Part shown: positions 9,295-16,634 of the stretch, in pieces
How positions within the stretch are numbered: the first letter of the stretch is position 1
Layout: each line of letters opens with the position of its first letter
Assembly (NCBI GenBank): GCA_000431315.1
Contig: HF989734.1
Span: 56,855-107,463 of the forward strand
Origin: Brachyspira sp. CAG:484
GTDB lineage: Bacteria; Cyanobacteriota; Vampirovibrionia; Gastranaerophilales; Gastranaerophilaceae
DNA length: 50,609 nt
Direction: 5' to 3'
The notes under the pieces: generated by a model
The model's input: only the letters and a program-made list of their open reading frames with translations
What the model was told of the DNA's origin: nothing
Databases searched by the model: none
Made by a program: the position numbers and the translations under genes

Positions 9295-9300
9295 ATTATA
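9295..9300 (-). promoter_or_regulatory. -10 element of mnmG, six bases from its ATG
   Basis: TATAAT on the minus strand at 9300-9295, then GATGGT, then ATG at 9288. With the normal 6-base gap to +1, the transcript would start at the start codon (leaderless). No convincing -35 is seen. Confidence 0.45.
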
Positions 9301-9476
9301 ATACAAAGGAAAATAAATGCAGAGTATCTTTAAAACCGCTTATCAAACAATAAATAGATCAAATATTATATCACCCGATTATCTAATACATTTAGAGGAT
9401 ATTTTGTAGAAATAATAAAGATTGAAAAAAGATGATTCGATAAAAGTTATACACATATTTTATTTGGAGCTCACAA

Positions 9477-11144
9477 ATGTCAGAACAGATTTTAGTACAG
9501 CCGGTAACGGCAGCAGACAGCGAAAAAAGTAAAAAGGCGCAGGAAGCACTTGAAAAAGCCCGTATTGCGCATGAAAAATATTTAATAAGACAGGATAATA
9601 ATGATTTACAGGAAGCAATAACAAATTATATTGACGCTGTAAAATTTGATCCGTCAATTCCTGAATCTTATTACCGCCTGGCAGCATTAATGTGGGAACA
9701 GGGGCAAATAAGCGTCAACACTGCAATAGACCAGTGCAAAACCGCAGTTTCCCTGGCTCCAAAAAACATGAATGCACATCTATATACAGGTTTCTTCATG
9801 AAAATGGCAGAGAATTACCCGGAAGCCATGGATGAGTTTAAATCTGCAATAAAGATGGGCAGACTTAAATCTGCAAGACCAAGACTTGTCTTATCACAGA
9901 CTATCTTGCAGAAAATCAATGCAGAAAACGGCTCAGTAGCAGATTATATGCAATTTTTATACTACTTCCTCTCCGGAAGCCTTATGCTGGCGTGGGACAG
10001 ACCGTCTTTAAAAATGTTTTACAAAAATATTTCAGATGACTTTTCTGTATTCACATTTAATACAGTTGGAAAGTTCCTCGAAAAATTTAAGCTCTATCCA
10101 GTAGCTGAAAATATTTACAGAAAAGCAATAATTGAAACAAACCACAGTCAGATCTTTTATAATAAAATGGGAGATTTGGCGCTTAAAAATAATGAAATTG
10201 ATTTAACAGTAGATTGTTACAAAAAAGTACTGGAAGCTAATCCGCTTAACAGGGAAGTACTTGTAAAATTAGCAACCGTATTACAGACATATTTCCCTGA
10301 AAACACAGATGAAACAATTGATTGTTACGAAAAACTTCTTGAATTTGATATAGATACAGCTCAAATTTACTATGAATTAGGTCATTTATATCTCAAAAAA
10401 GAAGATAAAATCAACTCAATCAGTGCATTTAAGCTTGCTCTTGAAAGAGATACAGAAAATCCTTTTTATAATAATTCTCTTGCATATGCGTTTTCTAAAG
10501 CTGAATTGTACGATGATGCTATAGAGTTTTACCAGAAGGCAATAGCGATAAATCCTGATAATGAATGGACCGCAATCGTATGCCAGGCACTCGGAGCAAT
10601 TTACGGAGAAATAAAAGGAAATATTGAAGCCTCTGTCGCAACATATCAGGCTGGTATAATTTTAGATCCAAACAATTATGAATTACATATTTCCCTTGGT
10701 GATATTCACATGGCAGAGTATGATCTTGATAAAGCAATAAGAGCATACTGCGATGCAATTCTGCTTAATCCAGAAGATTACAGAGGATATTTTAAGGCTG
10801 GTACGGCTCTGTGGGAAAAGGATTACCTTGAAGAAGCCCTTGTTGCCTATCATAAAGCAATTGAATTAAATCCGGAAAATGCTTATGCCCAGAACAACCT
10901 CGGAATTTTATACCTTGACGGGCTTGGTGATGCAGAAGAAGCTCTGGAATATTTTGAAGAAGCAATTGCACTAAATGCAAATTATACACTTGCTTATTTT
11001 AATGCAGGCAGGGCAAGCCAAATGCTTGATTTTACAAATGATGCTGCTAATTACTATCAAATGGCAATAGACTTAAACAAAGTTACAAATGAACTGGATG
11101 AAGAAGATATAATAAGACGGCTTCATAAACTCTTTGAAGCGTAG
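9477..11144 (+). CDS. TPR-repeat protein
   Basis: 555 residues built mostly from 34-residue tetratricopeptide repeats. Clear units include AITNYIDAVKFDPSIPESYYRLA, CYKKVLEANPLNREVLVKLA, FYQKAIAINPDNEWTAIV, AYCDAILLNPEDYRGYFKAG, AYHKAIELNPENAYAQNNLG and YFEEAIALNANYTLAYFNAG, each with the alanine/proline pattern of TPR helices. There is no signal peptide, so it is probably a cytoplasmic scaffold. GGAG stands eight bases before ATG. It is divergent from mnmG. Directly downstream lies a short ORF with a G7 tract. The partner is unknown; a second TPR protein of similar style sits at 48403. Confidence 0.8.
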   Translation: MSEQILVQPVTAADSEKSKKAQEALEKARIAHEKYLIRQDNNDLQEAITNYIDAVKFDPSIPESYYRLAALMWEQGQISVNTAIDQCKTAVSLAPKNMNAHLYTGFFMKMAENYPEAMDEFKSAIKMGRLKSARPRLVLSQTILQKINAENGSVADYMQFLYYFLSGSLMLAWDRPSLKMFYKNISDDFSVFTFNTVGKFLEKFKLYPVAENIYRKAIIETNHSQIFYNKMGDLALKNNEIDLTVDCYKKVLEANPLNREVLVKLATVLQTYFPENTDETIDCYEKLLEFDIDTAQIYYELGHLYLKKEDKINSISAFKLALERDTENPFYNNSLAYAFSKAELYDDAIEFYQKAIAINPDNEWTAIVCQALGAIYGEIKGNIEASVATYQAGIILDPNNYELHISLGDIHMAEYDLDKAIRAYCDAILLNPEDYRGYFKAGTALWEKDYLEEALVAYHKAIELNPENAYAQNNLGILYLDGLGDAEEALEYFEEAIALNANYTLAYFNAGRASQMLDFTNDAANYYQMAIDLNKVTNELDEEDIIRRLHKLFEA

Positions 11145-11157
11145 AAAGGAATAATAT

Positions 11158-11211
11158 ATGCAAAACCCAAGCTATAACACCATTTTCCCTGAGGGGGGGT
11201 GGGCAAACTAA
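11158..11211 (+). CDS. 17-residue ORF interrupted at a G7 tract (decayed or phase-OFF prepilin leader)
   Basis: Fourteen bases after the TPR gene, GAAAGGAA precedes an ATG at correct spacing. The ORF reads MQNPSYNTIFPEGGWAN and stops. G7 (11193-11199) lies inside it. Removing one G shifts the frame so that it continues as GGGQTNLSTIAAKVVKRSQ and stops at 11258-11260 (33 residues). That continuation matches the in-frame leader of the prepilin at the window end (GGGASSLSTIRGIGADLK). I read it as a leader cassette cut off from a pilin, or a small phase-variable peptide. Expression is unproven. Confidence 0.4.
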   Translation: MQNPSYNTIFPEGGWAN

Positions 11212-11233
11212 TCTTAGTACCATAGCTGCAAAA
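11193..11233 (+). repeat. Poly-G leader element, copy 1 (G7 tract plus LSTI box)
   Basis: G7 at 11193-11199, then TGGG, then CAAACTAATCTTAGTACCAT. In the right frame this encodes G-Q-T-N-L-S-T-I. The minus strand at 50568-50609 has G11 followed by GCGAGTAGTTTAAGCACCAT (G-A-S-S-L-S-T-I). The two align codon for codon from the last GGG. Confidence 0.6.
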
Positions 11234-11247
11234 GTTGTCAAAAGAAG

Positions 11248-11278
11248 TCAGCCGCCGTAAATAGCGTGCTGATTTTTT
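11248..11278 (+). terminator. Rho-independent terminator after the TPR gene/poly-G element
   Basis: TCAGC-CGC pairs with GCG-(T)-GCTGA (8 bp, one bulged T, 8-base loop), followed by six T at 11273-11278. It separates the TPR gene and the short ORF from the prepilin at 11367. Confidence 0.7.
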
Positions 11279-11300
11279 AGTGCAAAAACCTTTAAATAAT

Positions 11301-11340
11301 ATAAGTTAAATATTAAAAAATATAAGTTATAACATATAAT
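11301..11340 (+). promoter_or_regulatory. Prepilin promoter with two direct repeats
   Basis: TATAAT at 11335-11340 precedes the prepilin gene. ATAAGTTA occurs at 11301-11308 and again at 11322-11329, 21 bp apart (two helical turns), in the position of an activator site. The region is very AT-rich, so chance is possible. Confidence 0.4.
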
Positions 11341-11366
11341 AAAAATAAAGAAAGGAACTTGCAGAT

Positions 11367-11990
11367 ATGAAGAAAGGATTCACGCTAGCGGAAGTTTTGA
11401 TAACACTCGGCATAATAGGAGTAGTTGCAGCAATGACACTACCTTCTGTCATCAATAAATATAGAAGAAATGTTGTTGAAACAAGACTTGCTAAATTTTA
11501 TTCTATTATGAATCAGGCATTAGCCAGATCCAAGTCAGAAAAAGGTGAATTATTATTTGAGCAGAGAGATTTAACAGATTCTAAATATCTGGAAAGCTGG
11601 TACAGGGAGAACGTAACAAAATATATAAAAACCATCTATGAAGAAGGATCTGAAAAAAATAATACCTATTATAAAGCAATATTTATAGATGGCAGCGGTT
11701 TTAACAGTTACTTTTCTGGCACGCTCCCGGATGGAACTCCAAGTTTAAATAATTTATATATTTTTTACTGTATAGACTACAAAAACTGCAAAAACGGGCA
11801 TTTTGACGGAATAAACACCTTTTTATTTATAGGTGATATAGAAAATGCGAGAATAAATACGTATGGTACTAACCAATCACATGAACAGCTCACAAAAGAT
11901 TGCGCAAACATTAAGAGAAGCTGGGGATGTGCAACTCTTATAATGCAAAACGGTTGGAAAATCCCCAAAGATTATCCTCACTTAAAATAA
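11367..11990 (+). CDS. Type IV prepilin-like protein (pseudopilin)
   Basis: 207 residues. The leader is only MKKG, then FTLAEVLITLGIIGVVAAMTL, the classic type IV prepilin signal: the prepilin peptidase would cleave after Gly4 and methylate Phe5, with Glu at position +5. A long hydrophobic helix (5-27) continues into a variable C-terminal domain with four cysteines (YCIDYKNCKNG, KDCANIKRSWGCAT) that may form disulfides. No pilus assembly genes are nearby, so it is probably one of many scattered minor pilins. AAAGGA precedes the start. Its 3' end overlaps rnhB by nine bases, convergently. Confidence 0.85.
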   Translation: MKKGFTLAEVLITLGIIGVVAAMTLPSVINKYRRNVVETRLAKFYSIMNQALARSKSEKGELLFEQRDLTDSKYLESWYRENVTKYIKTIYEEGSEKNNTYYKAIFIDGSGFNSYFSGTLPDGTPSLNNLYIFYCIDYKNCKNGHFDGINTFLFIGDIENARINTYGTNQSHEQLTKDCANIKRSWGCATLIMQNGWKIPKDYPHLK

Positions 11991-12638
11991 ATTCAACTGT
12001 TTTTGCTTTTCAAAATGTTTTCTTAAGAACGATGGGCGGTGAAATTCGGTAAGTCCATACTTATCAATTGCCGCCATATGTTCTTTAGTCAAATATCCTG
12101 CATTCTTTGCCCAGCCATAATGCGGGTATTTTGCGTCTAACGCTTCCATATACCTGTCGCGGGTAACTTTTGCAAGAATACTTGCAGCTGCAATAGAAGC
12201 TGAAGTTCCATCACCTTTCACAACATACTCCTGAGGAGCTGTAAAGTCTTTAATAAGCTTATTACCATCTACCAGCACCAGAAGATTTTCATATCCAACC
12301 TTTTCAATAACCTCTTCACATGCAAGCTTCATAGCCTTTAAAGAAGCATTAAGGATATTTATCTCCTCAATTTCTGCAACCTCAATACAAACAATAGAAT
12401 TTATTGTTTCGTTTTTAATTATATCGTAAATACTCTCACGCCTTTTCTTTGAAAGTTGTTTACTGTCATTTAGAACAGCAAGTCTTTCTATCAAACTGCC
12501 GGAATTTTCAGGAAAAGTTACAGCCGCAGCAAAAACTCCGCCGGCAGCAGGACCTCTCCCTGCTTCATCTGTTCCTATTATTTTTTTCTTAAAACTGGTA
12601 TCGAACTCAAATAAATTTTTACTGCTCTTCAAAGTCAT
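11982..12638 (-). CDS. rnhB: Ribonuclease HII
   Basis: 218 residues. It removes RNA from RNA-DNA hybrids, including single ribonucleotides in DNA, in the cytoplasm. Signatures: IIGTDEAGRGPAAGGV (catalytic Asp-Glu), NDSKQLSKKRRE, VLVDGNK (third acidic residue), and DGTSASIAAASILAKVTRDRYM. The start overlaps the 3' end of rbgA by 20 bases, so translation is probably coupled. The rplS-rbgA-rnhB order is the same as in Bacillus and other firmicutes. Confidence 0.93.
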   Translation of the reverse strand: MTLKSSKNLFEFDTSFKKKIIGTDEAGRGPAAGGVFAAAVTFPENSGSLIERLAVLNDSKQLSKKRRESIYDIIKNETINSIVCIEVAEIEEINILNASLKAMKLACEEVIEKVGYENLLVLVDGNKLIKDFTAPQEYVVKGDGTSASIAAASILAKVTRDRYMEALDAKYPHYGWAKNAGYLTKEHMAAIDKYGLTEFHRPSFLRKHFEKQKQLNLF

Positions 12639-13476
12639 CTAAAATAAATTTCCCAATCTTTCCTTCTCTAAAATCTCTCAATATATAAACAGAAGTTCTT
12701 TCTATATCAGGCTGTCCGCCTGCAATAATCCAATTTCGCTTAAATGCGATATTCTCAACTGACAAATCCTCTGCGCCAATTCCATAGTATTCTCTGACCT
12801 GTGCTGAATATTTCCTATCCAAAATCTCAAGCAGTTCATGCGCAATAATTTCATTAGTATAAGCATTTTCGGATATTGAATTTACAAAAGCTAATTTTTT
12901 AGCAACCTCCTGATCATCCTGCCTCATCGGAATAATTCCCGGAGTATCAAGCAGTTCAAGCTGCGGATTAATACGGACCCACTGCTGCTGACGGGTCACT
13001 CCGGCTTTTGCACCGATTTTAGTTTTTGAGGATTTTGTAAGTTTATTAATAATACTGGATTTTCCAACATTTGGCATACCCACAACCATAACTCTTGCCG
13101 GACGCCTTAATAAGCCTTTTTTCATCAAAGCCTGAATTCTTGGCTCGGATAATTCAACCGCTTTTTTAACAATTATGCTTAAATCCTTTGAATTTTTGGC
13201 ATCAGACAAGATAACCGGAGCATTAAACTTATCCTCAATAATCTTCGCCCACTTTTTCAATTCACCAGAATCTGCCAAATCAGCCTTATTAAGCAAAATT
13301 AATCGGGGCTTCTCACCAAGAAGCCCCGTAATATTTTTATAAATGCTTGATAACGGTAATCTAGCATCAATAACTTCAATCACTGCATCAACAAGAGAAA
13401 GCTGTTCTTTTAATTTTCTTTCAGCTTTAGCAATATGTCCCGGATACCAGTGAATATGAGTCTTATCTTTTTTCAA
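12619..13476 (-). CDS. rbgA: Ribosome biogenesis GTPase RbgA (YlqF)
   Basis: 285 residues. A circularly permuted GTPase needed for late assembly of the 50S subunit. Motifs appear in permuted order: G4 LLNKADL (near residue 60), then G1 GMPNVGKSSIINKL (about 132-145), then G3 ELLDTPGIIP (about 174). The C-terminal region corresponds to the RNA-binding part. It overlaps rplS by 14 bases upstream and rnhB by 20 bases downstream, forming a tight operon with ribosomal protein L19, which fits its role. Confidence 0.93.
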   Translation of the reverse strand: MKKDKTHIHWYPGHIAKAERKLKEQLSLVDAVIEVIDARLPLSSIYKNITGLLGEKPRLILLNKADLADSGELKKWAKIIEDKFNAPVILSDAKNSKDLSIIVKKAVELSEPRIQALMKKGLLRRPARVMVVGMPNVGKSSIINKLTKSSKTKIGAKAGVTRQQQWVRINPQLELLDTPGIIPMRQDDQEVAKKLAFVNSISENAYTNEIIAHELLEILDRKYSAQVREYYGIGAEDLSVENIAFKRNWIIAGGQPDIERTSVYILRDFREGKIGKFILDDFEEQ

Positions 13477-13816
13477 TTTTTTCCTTGATACGAGTTGCCT
13501 TACCTGAACGTTCTCTTAAGTAGTATAATTTAGAACGTTTAACATCACCGCGTCTTACAACGTTAATTTTTTCAATTCTTGGAGAGTGGAGAAGGAACAC
13601 ACGTTCTACACCAACACCCTGGAATACTTTTCTTACGGTGATAGTTTTATTAATACCTGAACCATGCTTTTTAATAATAGTACCTTCAAAAGCCTGAATT
13701 CTTTCTTTGTTACCTTCAACAATTCTTACAAATACTTTAACAGTATCACCCGGGTTTACGTCCGGCACTTCTTTTTCCATATAAGGTTTTTCTAATTCAT
13801 CAATAATAGGGTTCAT
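13463..13816 (-). CDS. rplS: 50S ribosomal protein L19
   Basis: 117 residues, normal length. It lies at the 30S-50S interface. Recognisable: PGDTVKVFVRIVEGNKERIQAFEG, GVGVERVFLLHSPRIEKI and RRGDVKRSKLYYLRERSGKA. The frame opens at a TTG (13822), but ATG 13816 is chosen because AAAGGA lies eight bases ahead of it. It is the first gene of the rplS-rbgA-rnhB operon. Confidence 0.96.
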   Translation of the reverse strand: MNPIIDELEKPYMEKEVPDVNPGDTVKVFVRIVEGNKERIQAFEGTIIKKHGSGINKTITVRKVFQGVGVERVFLLHSPRIEKINVVRRGDVKRSKLYYLRERSGKATRIKEKIEKR

Positions 13817-13990
13817 TTCCAATTTCCTTTATAATTTTTACTTAATACTATTTGTTTAAATTCCTTAATCGGCTGTTAAATATTTTCCACAAAAATATAC
13901 CGACGCACGTAAGTATTTTAATAGTAGGACAAAGTAGAAAATTTTGCAAGCAGCAATTAATAAATATTTACTTTGTGCTATCATTTAATT

Positions 13991-14140
13991 ATGAAAAGTT
14001 TTATCGACAATATTTTAAAAAACAAAAAGAAGAAATTTACTGTCAATACAGAAACTATGGGGGTAAATATTGATAAAAACGAATTTTACGAAATAAAACT
14101 TTCCAATTCTGCACACCCCGAAAATTTTGACAGAAAATAG
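13991..14140 (+). CDS. Possible 49-residue basic/polar peptide
   Basis: ATG to TAG encodes a peptide starting MKSFIDNILKNKKKKFTVN and ending HPENFDRK, with a basic N-terminus and acidic C-terminus. There is no clear Shine-Dalgarno. It occupies most of the 335-base gap between rplS and the secreted protein and ends 17 bases before the latter, in the same direction. A 73-codon open frame from 13852 overlaps it but uses a TTG start and has an improbable composition. Weak call; the rest of the gap shows nothing else. Confidence 0.35.
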   Translation: MKSFIDNILKNKKKKFTVNTETMGVNIDKNEFYEIKLSNSAHPENFDRK

Positions 14141-14157
14141 ATTATGGAGAGCTGGAT

Positions 14158-14610
14158 ATGAAAAAAATTTTTATTGTACTTGTAAGTATGGTGCTGCTTT
14201 TATCGCCATGTATTGCTGCTGAAACCAACAAACGCCAGACAAAGGATGAAAATGTCATTCGCGGCATTATTAATTCTCCTTCCGGAAGGTTATCAAAACA
14301 TTATGTATCGTTTAGGGAAGATTATTTTCTTTATAACAAAGGTGATAAGTCATCAGTTTATTATTCTATTGTAAAACTTGAAGAGAAATACAATAAAAAG
14401 AACGCAAAAAATGCAGAAGTAAATCTTGAATATATTAACAAGGTAAAAGATTTATATGAATTTCTTGTAAAGTATCCATCTGATAAATCAATGACCACAG
14501 GATTTGTTCAAGAATTTGACTCCAGAAAAATAATTATACCAGATAATGTGTACGACAAACTTGATGAAGATTTGGTGACATTTATTACTCTTGTCAATGT
14601 GTATAAATAA
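14158..14610 (+). CDS. Small secreted protein, unknown function
   Basis: 150 residues. A typical signal peptide (MKKIFIVLVSMVLLLSPCIAAE) would be cut near residue 20-21 after Ala. The Cys at position 18 is not in a convincing lipobox. The mature part is charged with a helical stretch (YNKKNAKNAEVNLEYINKVKDLYEFL) and has no recognised domain. GGAGAGC precedes the ATG. It probably acts in the periplasm. The next gene starts 23 bases later in the same direction. Confidence 0.65.
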   Translation: MKKIFIVLVSMVLLLSPCIAAETNKRQTKDENVIRGIINSPSGRLSKHYVSFREDYFLYNKGDKSSVYYSIVKLEEKYNKKNAKNAEVNLEYINKVKDLYEFLVKYPSDKSMTTGFVQEFDSRKIIIPDNVYDKLDEDLVTFITLVNVYK

Positions 14611-14633
14611 AATATTAAAATAAGGGAAAACAT

Positions 14634-15110
14634 ATGTTTCGTGAGATGCGACGTGCAAAACAGCAATTAACCAAGGAAGAATGTATCAGAATTTTAAAAG
14701 AGAATAAAAGGTGTGTACTTGCAGTACTTGGTGATAGCGGGTATCCTTATGCGATACCTCTGAATTACTTTTATGATGAAACAAGCGGAAAAATATACTT
14801 CCATGGAGCAAAGTCCGGACATAAAATTGATGCTTTGCACAAAAACAGTAAGGTTTCTTTTTGCACATATGATAACGGCTATATTGAAGAAGGCGACTGG
14901 GCTTATACAGTAAAAAGCGTGATTATCTTCGGGAGAATCCGATTTATTGAAAACCATGAGGAAACAATAAATCTTGTAAGGAAACTTGCCCTAAAATATT
15001 ATCCCACAGCTGAAGAAGTCGAAAAAGAAATTGAAAAAGACGGTAAATTTGTCCAGGTTTTAGAACTTACTATTGAGCATCTTTCGGGAAAACGTATTCA
15101 CGAAAAATAA
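14634..15110 (+). CDS. Pyridoxamine 5'-phosphate oxidase-like flavoprotein (NimA family)
   Basis: 158 residues forming a split-barrel FMN-binding fold. The family signature is clear: ILKENKRCVLAVLGDSGYPYAIPLNYFYD, then IYFHGAKSGHKIDAL and a late RIHEK. Members reduce small nitro compounds or act on unknown flavin substrates; some confer resistance to nitroimidazoles, but that cannot be assumed here. AAGGG precedes the ATG. Together with the hydrogenase it fits an anaerobe. A weak GGCCAA/TTGGTC hairpin near 15152 may end the transcript. Confidence 0.8.
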   Translation: MFREMRRAKQQLTKEECIRILKENKRCVLAVLGDSGYPYAIPLNYFYDETSGKIYFHGAKSGHKIDALHKNSKVSFCTYDNGYIEEGDWAYTVKSVIIFGRIRFIENHEETINLVRKLALKYYPTAEEVEKEIEKDGKFVQVLELTIEHLSGKRIHEK

Positions 15111-15200
15111 AAATAGAACTTCTAAAAATCGCCTGCTAGAACTTAGAATTAAAGGCCAAGAAATTGGTCTTAACCCTTGCCCCGCCTTTTTCTCAAGCTC

Positions 15201-15234
15201 AAAAAATAAATGGACAGAATTTGCATTCTGTCCA
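15201..15234 (-). terminator. Terminator of tRNA-Leu
   Basis: Perfect 10-bp stem TGGACAGAAT/ATTCTGTCCA (15211-15234). On the minus strand it is followed by ATTTATTTTTT (15201-15210), just after the tRNA 3' end. Confidence 0.75.
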
Positions 15235-15240
15235 CGTATC

Positions 15241-15322
15241 TGGGCCCGGAGAGACTCGAACTCTCACACATCGCTGCGCTAGATCCTAAGTCTAGTGCGT
15301 CTACCAATTTCGCCACAGGCCC
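15241..15322 (-). tRNA. tRNA-Leu (anticodon TAG)
   Basis: A class II tRNA of 82 nt read on the minus strand: acceptor GGGCCTG/CGGGCCC, D-loop with TTGGTAGACGC, anticodon arm CTAGACTTAGGATCTAG giving TAG, long variable arm, T-loop TTCGAGT. No encoded CCA. Immediately 5' of it, on the same strand, are two tandem tRNA-like repeats. Confidence 0.9.
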
Positions 15323-15326
15323 ACAC

Positions 15327-15424
15327 AATATTTAATTTTCATTACCTGCGGCTCATTGCTAGACGGCGTCTACCTCCCTCCATAATTTGATACTTAATCA
15401 AATTACGGAGCCTTGCCACAGGCC
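15327..15424 (-). repeat. tRNA-Leu-associated tandem repeat, copy 1 (98 nt)
   Basis: This copy is about 89% identical to copy 2, with a period of 102 nt. On the minus strand it can form a three-way junction: closing stem CTGTGGC/GCCGCAG (15421-15415 with 15352-15346, one G-U), hairpin A of about 12 bp (15380-15408), and hairpin B TAGACG/CGTCTA (15360-15372). It shares GGCCTGTGGC and GGTAGACGC with the adjacent tRNA-Leu, with hairpin A inserted between them. It looks like a degenerate tRNA-Leu derivative. Confidence 0.7.
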
Positions 15425-15428
15425 ATAT

Positions 15429-15526
15429 AATATTTAATTTTCACTACCTGTGGCTCATTGCTAGACGGCGTCTATCACCTTCCATAATTTGATGCTTATT
15501 CAAATTATAGAGCCTTGCCACAGCCC
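15429..15526 (-). repeat. tRNA-Leu-associated tandem repeat, copy 2 (98 nt)
   Basis: Second copy. Its closing stem CTGTGGC/GCCACAG is fully Watson-Crick, where copy 1 has a G-U pair. Most substitutions within hairpin A keep pairing through G-U when read on the minus strand, which suggests selection on RNA transcribed with tRNA-Leu. From 15527 to 15677 I see only an AT-rich promoter region for the hydrolase (TATAAT near 15598). Confidence 0.7.
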
Positions 15527-15677
15527 CTTTTGCTTTATGCAAAAAAGTTACATTTATTACTCTATCTGAATAGAATAATAAAGTCAAGTGTAAGATTATA
15601 ATTTTTGTAAAATTCATACCTAGTTTCTTGATTAGACAGAGTATTCCTGTTAAGTTAAAAAAACAAAAAGGATTTTT

Positions 15678-16631
15678 ATGCGTGTCACTCAAGTTAGCAA
15701 TGTTTCAAACAGAAAGTTTGCAGTCTGTCCAAATGTTGCAGAAAACAAAAATAAAACTTATATTAATAAAAATATTAACCCTGCAGATACAGTTGTTTTT
15801 GAGGGTAAACTACACTTAAAGCAGTATAATCCTGCATACAGATTTTGCATGAAACTCTTTGAGCGGTCGCAAATTGCATCAAGAAGACGATTTTCTCCGC
15901 CTATAGCTGAACTAAAAGGAAAAATAAACGAAATACAAATTCCGCTTACCGGGCGCAGAAAAATTACAGCCTATGATATTAACCCTGATAACACAGATAA
16001 ATATATCATTTTTTTTCATGGGACATCACAGAATATCTCAAACTGCCAGCAGATTTATAATGAATTTTTAAAATCAAAATATGCAGTCCTCGCACCTGAA
16101 TACAGCGGCTTTGGCAAAAATAAAACCCGAATGGCTGATGAATATACTTTGGAAGAAGATATTGCCGGGTCAATTAGATATTTAAAGAAAAAGAAAATCA
16201 AACCTGCAAATATAGGAATAGTTGGACACAGTCTTGGAGGGTTTGCTGCTACAAGGGTTGCAGAAGAAATTCCGCAGGCATCTTTTCTAATTCTAATTTC
16301 TCCGGTAAATACACTAAGCTATGAAGTAGATAATATCGTCAATAATAAAAAATTCAAAATTCCAAAACTTTTCCAATACATATATAAACACTATCCAAGA
16401 ATTTTAAACCCGCTTGAAAAAATTTTCAAAACAGAAGAAAGAATCTCCAAAACAAGGGTACCGTTATACATAATCCACTCAGCAAACGATAACCTTATAC
16501 CGGTTAAGTCATCAAAAGCTCTTGCATTAAAATCAAAATCTCTCAGAGAACTAGTTATTCTTGATTCAGGCGGTCACAGGCTTGATGAGAGCAAACTGAA
16601 AACTATTCACGAGATTTTAAACAAAATTTAA
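15678..16631 (+). CDS. Alpha/beta hydrolase with N-terminal FEG tag
   Basis: 317 residues. After about 40 polar residues and the tag T-V-V-F-E-G-K comes an alpha/beta-hydrolase domain: oxyanion-loop region YIIFFHGTSQN, nucleophile elbow GIVGHSLGGFA (Ser near 185), acid IIHSANDNLIP, and catalytic His in DSGGHRL. It resembles the serine aminopeptidase/BEM46-type lipase group; the substrate is unknown. There is no classical signal peptide or membrane segment. AAGGA precedes the ATG. It converges on ugd with a three-base gap. The tagged N-terminus is shared with the proteins at 7100 and 43688. Confidence 0.75.
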   Translation: MRVTQVSNVSNRKFAVCPNVAENKNKTYINKNINPADTVVFEGKLHLKQYNPAYRFCMKLFERSQIASRRRFSPPIAELKGKINEIQIPLTGRRKITAYDINPDNTDKYIIFFHGTSQNISNCQQIYNEFLKSKYAVLAPEYSGFGKNKTRMADEYTLEEDIAGSIRYLKKKKIKPANIGIVGHSLGGFAATRVAEEIPQASFLILISPVNTLSYEVDNIVNNKKFKIPKLFQYIYKHYPRILNPLEKIFKTEERISKTRVPLYIIHSANDNLIPVKSSKALALKSKSLRELVILDSGGHRLDESKLKTIHEILNKI

Positions 16632-16634
16632 AGC

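Noticed and set aside
13852..14073. 73-codon open frame between rplS and the secreted protein
   Set aside because: TTG start, no ribosome site, implausible composition; the overlapping 49-codon ATG frame is a better candidate.
15327..15526. CRISPR array
   Set aside because: Only two long copies, no regular spacers, no cas genes; better explained as tRNA-derived tandem repeats.
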